Of a stretch of DNA of 64,000 nt, positions 40,301 to 51,474 are shown in pieces. The stretch comes from Diphasiastrum complanatum (Eukaryota > Streptophyta > Lycopodiopsida > Lycopodiales > Lycopodiaceae). Location of the stretch: positions 16,025,318 to 16,089,317 of the forward strand of contig CM055097.1 of the NCBI GenBank assembly GCA_029204225.1, read 5' to 3'. The notes beneath the pieces were generated by a model. That model saw only the letters and a program-made list of their open reading frames with translations. It was not told the DNA's origin and ran no database searches. The position numbers were made by a program, and so were the translations under genes. The stretch's first letter is position 1. Each line of letters begins with the position of its first letter.

Positions 40301-40499
40301 CTTAAACCCTTTCAACGCGATTTTGCTTGAAGTTTGAAAAAAAGGAAAAAGTCCGTTGGGCCTCCTGACTTTAAAAAACTGGAAGCTGTTAAACTTTAAA
40401 TCAATGCTCCTCACATTTGAGCATTGAAAAGCCCTAATTGCTCCAAGAGTAATCGTTTACACTCTGAAAACCATGGCTTGAGTGTCCCAAGCTGTTTTC

Positions 40500-40501
<2 letters not shown>
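37358..40501. other. No gene recognised
   Basis: Short ORFs at 37419-37917 and 38898-39083 (+) have no known domain. The text around 37.4-38.1 kb is less AT-rich than its neighbours and could be part of a host or non-coding transcript, but I have no direct support. Confidence 0.35.

Positions 40502-40561
<60 letters not shown>
40502..40561 (+). repeat. (GA)n microsatellite
   Basis: About 30 GA units. Confidence 0.97.
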
Positions 40562-40989
40562 CAATGTAGAGAGATAAATACAAGCGATGTGGACAATTGG
40601 AGCAAATTGTAGTGTAACTTATTCGGTCCAATTGTTAGGAATTTCTTAAGGCATTAAGCTTGGGAAAATACGCCTAAATGATACACAACATGGTGGAGGA
40701 AGAGTTTGCACTTGGAAAGGTATATAGTGTTTTCTTCCAGGTATCAATTCAATTGTTTAGTATTGATAATTATTAGACAAGTTGCACTTTTAATGAAAAA
40801 GCATGTAACTTTTTGTAATTTTTCACTTTTGCATAGATGTTCTTTGGGATGATCTAATAAACAAAATCAAAGGCATTGATTTTGGATATTCTTTGGCATT
40901 AGATGATGCTCTAGATGAGGATGATGTCAGTAGTCACTATACACCTCATGTGGATATTTTTGGACTCCACATTGATTCTATTCACTCCA

Positions 40990-41405
40990 CCCATAGCAGC
41001 AACAAAATGATTAGGTTATGCGAAATGCAGTTATGCCGATTGAATTCTTGATACCATCTTTATGCATAGCAGCAACAGAACGATTAGATTATGCGAAATC
41101 CTTACAACTATGTCGTGAGGCTTTACAAAAACTTTGTGAAATCAGATTGATGGTAGTTCATGCATTAGCGGCAAAGAAAGCTCGTCGTAAGGCATGCCAC
41201 GATTGTTGATTACACAAAAAAGATCCGAAGGAAGGAGATCTAGCACTGATATACAAGACGAAACTGATCAAAGGCAAATTGAAATTTACAGGTGAAGGAT
41301 CGTACAAGGTCAAAGAGATAGTGAACTATGGAGCCGTTATTTTAAAACACTTGGATGGAAAATGATTTGATACTCCGGTGAATGGCAGCCGACTATGAGC
41401 AATGG
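40990..41405 (+). pseudogene. Ty3/gypsy integrase C-terminal end
   Basis: The frame at 41018 reads MPIEFLIPSLCIAATERLDY, a helical stretch, then past a TGA at 41207 KKDPKEGDLALIYKT, KLKFTGEGSYKVKEIVNYGA and HLDGK, with a further stop. The GD.AL, the G.Y.V and the final LDG blocks are the recognised end of gypsy integrases. Only this end of the element survives. Confidence 0.82.
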
Positions 41406-42400
41406 TGCAAGATTCTATTTCTCTTAGAATCTCATTAGAGACATCCATTTAATGAAGTGTAGAGCCATCCTACCTCTCTTCCTATACTTTGGTGTTTCAA
41501 GTTGTGCTTGAGGCTCCTCCTCAATACCAAGTACTATGTCCATAACATCTTGGAGTATAAGAACAGACTCCATCCTAACCTTCCATATTGAATAATTGGA
41601 GGTACTTAGTCATTCACTAGGTTTTAAGATATATCCTCCTACAGGTGCCATATTGTGAAGATTTCTTGTTATTAGACAATTATATGTTTGAGCTTGTTCC
41701 AAATGATGTTGCTACTCTATTTCAATATAGGAATTTTCAAGGGTGTGCTACCAATCCTATGTGAAAAACTTGCAACTGTATTTGAGATAGATCTCAAATA
41801 TTCCACAAAACAGGATAATCTAGATCAATCTCTCAAAATGAATTGAGGAGTATAGACAAGTTTTGATTCTACTTTTGGCACGTGTTAGATGCTTCAAAAG
41901 AAAACACTATTGATTCAAAGAAGGCTCAAATTGTTCAATAACTCCAAACTATGTCTTGATCAAGTTTCTTGTGTTGATTACTCAAAACAATGGATTGTGA
42001 ATCAAGCTAAATTGGATCAAATCAAAAAGTGGTCACTCAGATTTTGGAGCTCTCCCTACTCTATTTAAGAGCTTATAACTCTTGATAGACACATCAAATT
42101 GATTTGAAATTAATTGCAATGGAAAGTACTCCTTATAAGCTTTCCATCAAGCTATAACTTCAATATCTTTGGACCAATGATGAAGAAAATAAAGAGGTCT
42201 GAAAATCTTTGATTTTCACACATGTGGAATTCCTGAATTCCGTACAATGTCAATATTGATCTGAAAATCTTAATTCTATCCTCTTTGATCCAAACACTTT
42301 TCAAGAAAAGGTAAAGAAAAGTGATAAATAATTTTTTTGCTTGAATTAAGCTCACAAATTCTTGCACAAACAGAGATAATAGCATGCAAAGATTAATTTG
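41406..42400 (-). other. Leader or interior of an LTR element, no domain legible
   Basis: Lies downstream, on the minus strand, of the primer-binding site at 42401. No coding blocks recognised. Confidence 0.35.
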
Positions 42401-42463
42401 GCTCTGATACCATGATAAAATTCCAGCAAGCTCACACGTGTGAGCTTGCTGGAATTTTATCAT
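42401..42463 (-). promoter_or_regulatory. LTR end with primer-binding site and perfect 52-bp palindrome
   Basis: On the minus strand TGGTATCAGAGC (42401-42412) is the standard plant initiator-Met primer site. Directly beside it, 42412-42463 is a perfect inverted repeat with 26-bp arms meeting at CACACGTGTG. Trimmed by one base at each end it begins TGATAAAATT and ends AATTTTATCA, so it has TG...CA ends like an LTR. It could be the tail and head of an LTR brought together, or a very short LTR end. Confidence 0.65.
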
Positions 42464-42464
42464 C

Positions 42465-42499
42465 ACTGGACACCTCTGCAGCCTATTTGGGCCACGTCT
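42465..42499 (+). repeat. Segment shared with 30455-30490
   Basis: Second copy of the ACACCTCTGCAGCCTATTTG segment, immediately after the palindrome. Confidence 0.85.
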
Positions 42500-43609
42500 G
42501 TCGCAGAAGCTTTTTCTTTCTTGTTTTTCGTGTTTGTCCTCTATTTCTGATTCACGAACAATTTTCTATCTTTGAATTTTCTTTTCATGCGGAAGCTCTT
42601 ATGGGATCCCAGACACTCGACTACGCATCACAGAACATATTTTATTCTAGCAATCAAGAGACACAACACAAGGCTAAGAGATACACGAAATAGAGCGACT
42701 ATATTGTCAGTTTGGTTTTAGAGTGGGATCGTCAGTGTCTCGCTCGTTGGCGGATTGACTCTCTGCTCTTTCGCTGTGTTATGCTCGTTGGCAGACTTTC
42801 ATGCACAACTATGGTATTTTTGCTTTCTTACTCTATTCGCTACGTCTCTCTCTGTTTTTTATAGATTTCTGTATTCACTATGTCTCTTCTTTTTCTCTTC
42901 TTGGTTATGATCCAGAGAGGATCGTTTATACCTCCACTGTGTGAAGTTTACAAGATAGCTAAACGTAGAATCACAAGACTATTAATGCTAATCAACTAGT
43001 TAGTTAGTCTTCGTCGTTGCTATTCATTTTAGCTCGGCATAAAGCCCGTTGAGTTGCCAGCTGGCAGCGCAAAATATTTCTCTTCGTTTGATTGATTCGC
43101 GAATCGTTCATGCTTCGAGTCAAAGACACGTTGACTGTCGCGAATTGTTCTCGTTCGACCTTCGTGTCTTGTTCGTGCTGCGACAAAGTTGTAGGAGTTC
43201 ACCATTTCTGACAACGTCATCCAATTGGATCATTAGATCAGCCTTAGTAGTGGCTATTAGACTGCATAATCAAAACTTCAACATTTGCATGTAGATTTGG
43301 AATCGTCAATCTTTTGTGATTTTGACAAAACCCTAATTTTGATTGGATCTCTACATAGTGAGGTTGCTAGACTTCATTTGAGTGTGTTCCAACCTTAGGA
43401 AGTGGCAAAAGTCATTAGATTGAGGATAGATCATAGGTTGATCAAGATTCCATGATTCTATGTGTTGATTTGCTTGGTATAAGTGCTAGAAGAGAATTTT
43501 TGAGATAGTTTCAAATATTTGTGATTTCTTTTGAAAGCATTTGTTGTTGTTCAAAGGAGTGCTTTGTGCATTGAAATAGGTTAAAAAAAGAAAATCAGGT
43601 CATTGCTAC
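42500..43609. other. Probable LTR and leader upstream of copia gag
   Basis: No coding domain. The position before the gag at 43610 suggests LTR plus leader. TTGGTATAAGTGC at about 43477 may be a degenerate primer-binding site. Confidence 0.35.
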
Positions 43610-44737
43610 ATGGCAACCTCAATTGGAATTATGTTGGAAGCCAATGATAGGCTTACCTCAAGTAGCTATTCATTGTGGAAAGTGAGGATGGAATCACTTC
43701 TTGAGATGAATGATGTTTTGGATATTGTTGTAGGTTTGGAGGAGAGACCAACAATACAACAAGATCAAGTGAGGTATGACAAGAGGACCAAGAAGGCTCT
43801 ACACATGATCAAGATGAATGTTACCAATGAGCTTCTCAAGGAAGTTGGTAAGTGCACATCATCTTTGGAAGCTTGGAATTCATTGAAGAAGCTTTATGAA
43901 TCCAAGTCTATTTCTAGAGTGTTGACTCTAAGAAGGCAAATCTTTTCTTGTTTGCAAAAGAATGAAGAAAGTCCAAGTGCTTTTGTTTTGAGGATGAAAG
44001 CATTGAATGATGAGTTGGCTTGCATTGATGAAAGCATTAAGGAATGAGAGCTTATTCAAGTGATTCTTAATGGCTTGTTGGATGCTCATGCTAACATTGT
44101 TCAAAGTATTTCTATTCAAAAGACTTTGCCAAGTTTGATGGATCTTCAAGAGATCTTGATCAATGAAGAATATAGGCTTCAAGCAAGAAGTGGATCTACA
44201 TCGACACTTCAAGAGGATGCTATGTTCACAAAGGGCAAATTCAGGGGATAAACCAAAAGTAAGTGGTCTAAAGTGCAAGATCAAGTGGAAGCTTCTTCAA
44301 GTGGCAAAAAGAAGGATAGATCAAAGCTCAAGTGCTTCTATTGTGACATCAAAGGACACTTTGCAAGTGAGTGCTACAAGAAGAAGAGAGATCAAGGAGA
44401 CAAGCAAGGTAATCTTACTCTTGATGAGGATGGTTTCGATGTTCAAGATGCAAATGATGATGCTTTTGTGATGTCTTCATGTATGCTTGCTAATGATGGA
44501 GATCTACATCCTTGGTGGATTGATAGTGGAGCAAGTTCACACATGACCTTTCACAAAGAGTACTTCACATCTTTGTTGGCATATGGAGATGACAAGAGGG
44601 TTATCTACATGACCAATGATGGCGAGTGTGCAACCAAAGGGATTGGGACAATTCCTATTTCTCTTTCTACAAATAGGAATGTTCATCTGGAGGATGTCTT
44701 GTTTATTCCAACTATTACCAAGAATTTGCTTAGTGTG
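43610..44737 (+). pseudogene. Ty1/copia gag-protease, truncated by another LTR element
   Basis: Starts at a Met with LTSSSYSLWKVRMESLLE, the usual copia gag opening, then WNSLKKLYES and MKALNDELACI. A TGA at 44045 and another near 44250 interrupt it. Then KCFYCDIKGHFASEC (CCHC knuckle), WWIDSGASSHMT (aspartic protease site, intact D-S-G) and TITKNLLSVC, where the frame stops because an LTR begins at 44738. Integrase and RT are not seen in this window. Confidence 0.92.
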
Positions 44738-45016
44738 TGTTAGAAATCAATGATAAACTTCATTGTTACTCTTTTTAGTTACTGTTCACGATGTATTTTA
44801 TTATTGATAGCTATTACCAGCTGTAACTAGCCGTAGGCTAGTCTGGTAGTCTACTTTTAGGTTTTATCTCTCTATCAAGGTTCAGGATTTATATGTATAT
44901 TTTTATATTCAGTATGAAGTTAGTGTGATAGAATGATATTGTGTGTTTTTCTTTCGCCTCCCTACTTGGTGATTGCTTCTGGTGAATGCTTGATGTTGCA
45001 TGTTTGATTGTTTGAC
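44738..45016 (+). repeat. 5' LTR of the second copia element (279 bp)
   Basis: Begins TGTTAGAAATCA and ends TTGTTTGACA directly before a primer-binding site, giving TG...CA ends. It cuts the preceding copia in its protease/pre-integrase region. The partner LTR is not in the window. Confidence 0.75.
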
Positions 45017-45030
45017 ATGGTATCAGAGCT
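45017..45030 (+). promoter_or_regulatory. Primer-binding site (initiator-Met type) of the second copia
   Basis: TGGTATCAGAGCTAC directly abuts the LTR end. Confidence 0.85.
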
Positions 45031-45572
45031 ACAACAATCCTGCATGCCTGATCAGTGGATACAATTTGTCACAGGCTCCGAAATGAAGTGAGAAAGTCCT
45101 TCACAAGAGGTGAAAGCTTGGGGAGACAAAAATGGCTGGAAGAAATCCTTTTTGATGTATTTTGTAGGTTTTGGAGCTCACAATTATTAGTGGGGAATGA
45201 AGACACGATCTCGGAGGCATCGGAAAGGCCAGGGCTGCATTAGACAGATTGAAAATCTGTTGAGTGAAAAAAGTTTTACAATATTTTTTCTTAGTCTTTG
45301 GGAAGTGTGATTTGTCAGAGAGTTGTGCCAAGAAATCTCTCATCTATTTGTTTGGGGTACTATAAGTCACACTAGATAGTGTCTAGTACTGTCATTCAGA
45401 GTTTTGAGGCTTCATACTTTTCACATTACTGATCTCTGTTTGTTTGAACGATCACTCGTTTTGAAATCTTTGCAAAGAGGAGGCGACGTAGTCGCCGCGC
45501 CGAAGTGGAGAATCTAGAATATTCCCTTGAAAAGTTCTCATATTCTCTCTACTTTTCATCTTATCTGTACCA

Positions 45573-45807
45573 ATATCGGATCCATGCGAGCGAGCTAGAG
45601 AGAATTTTGAAGTCGTACATCCTCGTCTCATTCTGATATCGCATGTCCATACCAATATCGGATCCATGCAAGCAAGCTAGAGAGAATTCTGAAAAGTCAT
45701 ACATCCTCGCGTCATTCTGATATCTCATGTCCGTACCAATATCGGAACCACGCGAGTGAGCTAGAGAGAAACTCGAACAATTGTACATCCTCGCGTCGTT
45801 CCGATAT
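45573..45807. repeat. Three tandem 69-bp inverted-repeat cassettes, copia leader
   Basis: Period about 82-84 bp. Units 45573-45639 (67 bp), 45655-45723 (69 bp) and 45739-45807 (69 bp), each starting ATATCGG and ending CCGATAT or CTGATAT, separated by 15 bp. In the third unit the left arm ATATCGGAACCACGCGAG pairs with the right arm at 17 of 18 positions. Loops contain AGCTAGAGAGA. They lie 115 bp before the gag start codon. The same cassette form occurs in units A and B. Confidence 0.85.
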
Positions 45808-45921
45808 TAGGTGTACAACCAAAAAAAAAAATTTATACAGTTCAGTGGTGTGATAAAATTTGGAGACAAGTTGTGTGCTCAGACTGAGCCGTTTTTGTGA
45901 TCCGGACTCGTCTATCCAGTA

Positions 45922-47041
45922 ATGGCAACTCTAAGCGAGAGTGTCCTCAATGAGTCAAGCAAATTGGAAGGAGCCGACAACTATGCAGTTTGGAAATTCA
46001 AACTAAAGAATATTTTGATGAAAAAGGAGCTATGGAAGACCGTGACAGGTGAAGAGACAAGGCCAGTGATTGAAGAAGATCAGCAACCATTTGACAGGAG
46101 AAAACAGAAAGCACAATATGTCATCAACTTATCAGTTAGAGATGCAATTATTCCTTACATTTCAGATTCAGAAGGACCAAAAGAAGCATGGGATACGTTG
46201 AAGGCATTGTTTGAGACCACAAACACATCTTGAGTGCTATTCCTGAAGACGAAGTTGCACACATTGCGGATGGATGACGATGCAAATGTTGCTGATCACC
46301 TACTAAAGATCAAAGAGATTCGTGACCAATTCACACGTGTGAGGACTTCTCAAACAATGTGAACAATCTCCTAAGATGTGTGTGATTGCACATAGATCAA
46401 TCTAGATTGAGATACAAAGATACTAGCTCAAAAATCTAAGGCAAGAGCACTTCTACATGCATCAACCATCAACGATTTATCTCACATAATGAAAGCACAC
46501 TTTCCATGAAAAAAACTAAGTATAGATTTGGCTTGCTCTCAAGTAGAGAGAGAATACAACAAAGAGCTCTCGGGTAGAGAGAGAATGTCATAAAAAATTA
46601 GAGCTTGCTACATCAAAATCTTGCTACAAAAAACTAAGTATCAATTCTCTCTCACTCCCACTCCCACTCATAGTAGCTCGAGATCCAAGAGTGTGAAAAT
46701 GAAGCAATTTTATTGGACCACTAAGATCACCACCTCTTACAATGATTGGACCTCCTACATGACACTTCTTACATTGCATCGTTGTAGGAGTGCATTTAGA
46801 ACCCGACATTACGAGAGTAACACAGCCCAAAGTCCTTCATCTGACGATAGTGTAGGATTTGCTTCGCGATCTTCCAGTGTGTCCAACCTGGGTTCGAGCA
46901 CCTTGATCACAAGGATGCCTCTGAACAAGCTCTCTACAACAACAAGGAGAAGCCAAAGAAGCAGTTCAAGCCTAAGAGGGAGTCAGATCGAAAGCATGAT
47001 CAAGATCAACAAACAAAGAGAGCCAACAAAGGCAGATAAAA
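45922..47041 (+). pseudogene. Second copia: gag, interrupted by an insertion
   Basis: Starts MATLSESVLNESSKLEGADN with YAVWKFKLKNIL and ends its first frame at 46233; LHTLRMDDDANVADHLLKIK follows past a TGA. From about 46343 to about 46850 lies foreign sequence beginning ACACGTGTGAGG. Gag-like text resumes with YNNKEKPKKQFKPKRESD up to 47041, where unit A begins. Reading resumes in the same frame at 54684 on the far side of unit A, so this is one element split by insertions. Confidence 0.85.
46343..46850. other. Insertion of unknown type in copia gag
   Basis: Separates two gag segments. It starts near ACACGTGTGAGG and contains repeated AAAAAACTAAGTAT (about 46505 and 46627) and TCTC-rich text. 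Ends and class are not resolved. Confidence 0.4.
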
Positions 47042-47076
47042 CATTAGAGAAAATATGGGCTCAAAATGGGCCCTTT
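47042..47076 (+). repeat. Unit A left terminal inverted repeat
   Basis: Starts CATTAGAG and ends TGGGCCCTTT. Pairs with 54649-54683, and shares CATTAG...CCCTTT with the ends of the 370-bp derivative and unit B. Confidence 0.85.
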
Positions 47077-47448
47077 AAGAAATTTCACTTTTGAGAGAGT
47101 TTACGTAGAGAGAGAATGCAAACCGGTAACTTCTGGTCGTCGTTTTCTGAGTTTTCGGCCTTGCCCGACGTCTAACTAGTATGGTTAACTTCAGACAATA
47201 GTCAGTTTAACATGAGATGTAATAACTTCTCTTCATGCTCGTTCCAAAATTTGGGACTAGAGCTTTAAGACTGAAAATCTTGGTGTGCTCAATGCAAAAA
47301 CTGAAGCAGGAGAGGCAAAATTTTTGAAATCACTGTATGCTTATAGTGAAATATGAGGCGGGACGATTTTTCAATGCGACATAGACATTACAAAAGTAAG
47401 GAATGCTAGATCTATTCATATTGATTTACTGTAGGTAGATTCATTTAC

Positions 47449-48559
47449 ATGATTGTAGCTTTAACAATGGCAATGTTCCATTTGCATGTTGCTCTTCCGA
47501 TGGAATGCACTCCAATTATTAAGAAAAATGCAAAAGTTGTAGAGAATGCTGCAACAATAGTTAGAGAATTGAGAATGAATAATCATATGAATATAGATTT
47601 GTGGGTGGATGGATCAATTTATCCTAATGATCTAGCTACCAATTTGTGTCCAGATTTTAAGTCCGTAACTCATCTTTTTAGATATGTATGTGAAGAAAAT
47701 AGCGGATTACTTGGATATTGTCAAAGGTTGCGTGATATTGGAATGCATAGCATATCTTGTCTGAATCAACAATTACAGGTTGCTAATCAACAATTGCAAT
47801 GTGCAAATCAACAATTGATTCATTATGTGCAACACACTAGTGCTGAAAACAATGCACTCAAGAATGCTATGTCAGAGTTGAATGCAACTGTCACTACTCT
47901 TTGAGGATCAAACCAAGAAATGTTAGAATCCATGGAAAAGTTGCGATCCGAGAGTTTAAAATCTGCTGTTGATCTAAAAGTTGTCAATAGAAGATATGAG
48001 GACTTTGCAAAATCATTGCACCACATTTGTAAAATCTGTACATGATTGTTGGGGAAAAGACAACGTTACTCATTACATGGTGCTAATCTTTATCATTATC
48101 TAGTACTTTTCTCATTCAGGCTTATATTTTTGTCTACTGATGTAACTAATCAAAATTATTGTTTGTAGCACATCCTTTCTTATCATGCAACTTAGCTTAA
48201 GTATCTGGTCATCACAAGGCATGAAAAAATCTCATTGGCAAGCAAGGGGAGCATTTCATAGAGCAACAAATCATAGAGGACACAATTCAAGAAATAAATA
48301 TTTAGTTCAACTTTTTCAGTGGTTTTACAGAAGAGCACAATTAGATATCAAGCTAAAAACTCGTCAAGTATTACGATATTTTGAAAGGCATTCAAATTCA
48401 TTACAAAAGAGAGATCCTTGTAATATATCAAAAATCTATTACAGAAAATTATTTAATTATCATCATTATCCTCTTCAAGATTCAGACGGATGGTATTGTC
48501 ATGAAGGAATAATCTCCTTTCATATGGATCCAAAAATTCTAAATTTTTCCTCTTGCTAA
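47449..48559 (+). pseudogene. Unit A transposase-like gene with internal deletion
   Basis: The N-terminal block (47449-47904) carries MNIDLWVDGSIYP, SVTHLFRYVCEENSGLLGYC and a Gln/Asn-rich coiled coil (three NQQLQ-type repeats). After a TGA a few coiled-coil residues follow, then the sequence jumps to the C-terminal end: DCWGKDNVTHYM, an intron (about 48055-48170), and SIWSSQGMKKSHWQARGAF with LVQLFQWFYRRAQ. Unit B has 1.2 kb of sequence between these blocks that is missing here. I do not recognise the family with certainty; transposase is inferred from position and from unit B. The gene ends tail to tail with the leftward gene, overlapping about 20 bp. Confidence 0.6.
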
Positions 48560-50003
48560 ATCAATGTAACCCGAATAAAGGGCCATTGCAGATGATCTTT
48601 TCGTAGTCTCATTAGGAGTATAACCCAATATCTTAATAGCCAAATCTCTCTTCACAAAAATTATTTTATATGTTCTTCTTGCGTACTTATGACCTCCTAA
48701 ACAAACTGATAATGATTTGATGGCCATAATGACAGTGGTTGCATATGGATTATAAGATGAATGATATATACAAATCTCATTATTTTGAAAGTTTTTCAAA
48801 TAATGAGATAGAGAAACATCTTTTCTCTTGGTTGATACACCTCGGATGCCTCCATGTCTCATACCAAAGGCATCTATTTCAATAGCATCCTGTAAACAAG
48901 AAAAGAAAATAAATTTATGATGATACATAACACTGCAAACTCAATAAGAAAACTGAACAATATCAATACCAATAAGAAATAAGAAAACCGAACAATATCA
49001 ATACCAATATAATATCTACTTACCAGATCATAATCATCATAATCAACGACATTTGTTCTGCTGATGTCATGTCCTCCAATGGCCTCTACATTTTCGGAGG
49101 GGATATATCTAGCCCTAGGGGGATATCTTTTTTGAAATTCCAAAAATTTCTCCTCTATAGGCAAAGTCTTTTCATGAGCTTTAGATTTTTCAATCATGGC
49201 CTCCAAGGCCTCATTGCCAGATTTCCAATTGCCATCTTTATCATAATCTATCTCACTTTCAAGGTCATCATATGAGTAATCAACAATGTCAGAAAATTTT
49301 GATAAATTTTGAGCAAAAATTGAGAGGATTTCATCCTCTCTCAAATTCAATACGTCTTCTATATCATTAAATGAAATATAACATTCATTATTTATAAAAT
49401 ATAAAGGAACATCGAGTAGAGTTAATTGATTAACAGGAGATGCAGATGAAAGAGAATCAGAGAGGATTATAGAACGAGAGAGAGTTTTTTGATAATCTGA
49501 AGCCATAGAAGCTTCAGCTTCAACCCCTATATCAGTATCTGCATCAGTCACATCAACTGGAGCAGGTGCAAATGCTTCGATCAATGGAACAATTGAAGAT
49601 TCAACAGACTCATCATCTAGAATTTCAGCAGATATGTAGAACACAAAAGCCATTCCTTTGATTAGAAGGCGACATATTCTTTTGTAGATATCACAGTATA
49701 TATTTCTTTTGAAATGGTCATGCAGGTTAGAGTACTTTCTATTGTGTTTATGCTTAGAGGATGGTTGGGAATGTACAAGGTCCTGAAAATGAACGAAACA
49801 AAAATTATCTATATCCAAAACAAGAGTACTAATAATCTGAGAAAAATTATCAAGATAAGAAATTAAATTATAACGATTCTCATAAACTGGCTTATCGATA
49901 TCGAAGGAAGCAAAAAAAACACTAGCAAAATACTCCAATGAATGTCATTGGTATTAAAAGAATCCACAAGTTTGTCATCTAAGGACATGGAGGAACTAGC
50001 CAC
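48539..50003 (-). pseudogene. Unit A leftward gene: acidic protein of unknown function, start codon lost
   Basis: Homologous to the intact 452-aa protein of unit B. The first codon aligned with the unit B Met is GTG (50003-50001), followed by ASSSMS versus ASSSGS in B. A frameshift of one or two bases near 49940-49990 leads into the long frame, which has DLVHSQPS, a DDES acidic linker, LYFINNECYISFNDIED, LREDEILSIF and SDIVDYSYDD. An intron (GTAAGT at 49023, AG at 48890) joins to DAIEIDAFGMRHGGIRG and SLSVCLGGHKYA, ending at 48539. The intron position is the same as in B. No known domain recognised. Confidence 0.65.
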
Positions 50004-50013
50004 ATTGAATCCG

Positions 50014-50201
50014 ATATCGGTTCAATGCGTCAGATAAATATCGGTAGAGGAATAAAGCAAAGTGCGCGCGCTGATCCGATATGGTAAGGCCAAGAATAAA
50101 ATTTTCTGAAGAGCACTGGTCGGAAGTGGCTAATATCGATTCATCGCGCCTGAATGAATACGAGCATGCACAACAAGGGATGGCGCACGTCGATTCGATA
50201 T
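50014..50201. repeat. Unit A cassette pair 1-2, abutting the leftward gene start
   Basis: Two 69-bp inverted-repeat cassettes, 50014-50082 (ATATCGGTTCAATGCG ... CGCGCTGATCCGATAT) and 50133-50201 (ATATCGATTCATCGCG ... CGTCGATTCGATAT), 50 bp apart. The first ends 10 bp from the presumed original start codon of the leftward gene. Confidence 0.85.
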
Positions 50202-50675
50202 CGGGAGAATGAATAAAAACAAGAAGGCTAGAGAGTTCAGAATGAAAGGTTACAGAATTGAAATATGGAAGGTGGTGCACATATTTATAGCCAATTCTTG
50301 TTGATCACAACCATACATTTGTCAAATTCCAAATTGTGATTTACAGCTTATATTTATCCACCAATCAGAATGAGACTAATTTGTACCTACGCCGAAATAC
50401 ATTAACTAGTCTAGTACTAGATTCAACGAATCATCATTAGCCCTACGCCGGAATACATTAAATAGACAATCACTAGCCTCCTAGAATAATCATTAAAAAA
50501 ATTATAAACAATTGATCAATGAATATCATTGAAAAACATGAACGAGGAGAATTATTACAATCTCTCGCCCTATTTAAGCACCGTAAAGACAAATTTTTTT
50601 CTTTTGAGATAATGTTCATTCAGAACATTTTCATAAGTCTTTCATTATGCGTTCTAGTATGATTCTGCGTATGGG

Positions 50676-50952
50676 ATATCTAATCAACGCGCCTGGTAGA
50701 CGATGTATTTGCTGCATTTGGATTGTGCGTCGAATCGCTATTCCAGGATCAAAAGATTATCAAATTTTTTGAAACTATTGGATCCTATATGCATGATCAA
50801 AGCTTGATTCGGAAGACTCTTTATACTGGCCAAAGTTATGCAAAATCTATCGAATCAAGCTCTGATCATTCATATTGCGTCCAATATTGGATGAGCGCGC
50901 GAGAATACATACTACGGTTGTCAAATGCTTTATATGCGAGTTAATTAGCTAT
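50676..50952. repeat. Unit A cassette pair 3-4, mid-intergenic, degenerate
   Basis: 50676-50741 (ATATCTAATCAACGCG ... GTGCGTCGAATCGCTAT, 66 bp) and 50884-50952 (ATATTGGATGAGCGCG ... GCGAGTTAATTAGCTAT, 69 bp). Arms are more diverged than in the other pairs. Confidence 0.6.
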
Positions 50953-51302
50953 CGGGTGAAAATCTGGCCTTTGGAATTTTTCAAAATTATAATTATTGGA
51001 TATAAAAAAGGTCTTATAACTAAAGCTTAACGTTGTCAATTTCAGCATTAAATGGTAGAAGTGTGTTTAAATGTAGATGTGACCATACTTTATTTGAAAT
51101 TAGTTCTGGTTAATTCAATATGGACTAATAATTTTGATGACTATTTAGATTGATTTGATTGACAAGCCTCTGAGTAATCATCATCGTAATACAAGCCACC
51201 ACATTTGCAAACTACCATGTTTGCAATCATTCCTGATTTTCTCTATATATACTGATCGACGACGTTGAAATTTTTTTTCTTATAGTTATTTGTATCCATG
51301 TG
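50953..51302. other. Intergenic part between divergent unit A genes
   Basis: AT-rich with no ORF. Presumably promoter sequence for the H3-protease gene and its divergent partner. Confidence 0.4.
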
Positions 51303-51465
51303 ATATCGATTCAGCGCGCTCGAAAACAACTTCCTTCAATCCGTTCCTACTCGCTCTCACTGATCCGCTACTAGCTAACGGAATTGTTTAGCTCAGGTAT
51401 CGCTTCGACGCGTCCGACCTGAGGTCTGATTCTGAAATCAACATTATCGTGCGCTAATCCGCTAC
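51303..51465. repeat. Unit A cassette pair 5-6, abutting the H3 gene start
   Basis: 51303-51371 (ATATCGATTCAGCGCG ... TGATCCGCTAC) and 51397-51465 (GTATCGCTTCGACGCG ... GCGCTAATCCGCTAC), both 69 bp, 25 bp apart. The second ends 9 bp before the H3 gene ATG at 51475. Confidence 0.85.
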
Positions 51466-51474
51466 TACACAGTA

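Noticed and set aside
42401-42412. tRNA gene fragment at TGGTATCAGAGC and similar sites (45017, 12521, 21267)
   Set aside because: Only the 3'-complementary 12 bases are present, next to LTR ends; these are primer-binding sites.
45573-45807. CRISPR array
   Set aside because: Units are inverted-repeat cassettes with alike loops, only three copies, in a plant copia leader; no spacers or cas genes.
47042-47060. TA or AT as a 2-bp target duplication of the CATTAGAGGAG family
   Set aside because: The outer C and G of CAT...ATG are shared by all ends seen, and trimming to fit AT would leave extra bases that break the copia frame on excision.
49996-50280. 94-codon minus ORF upstream of the unit A leftward gene
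   Set aside because: It runs through the two 69-bp cassettes and has no counterpart in unit B.
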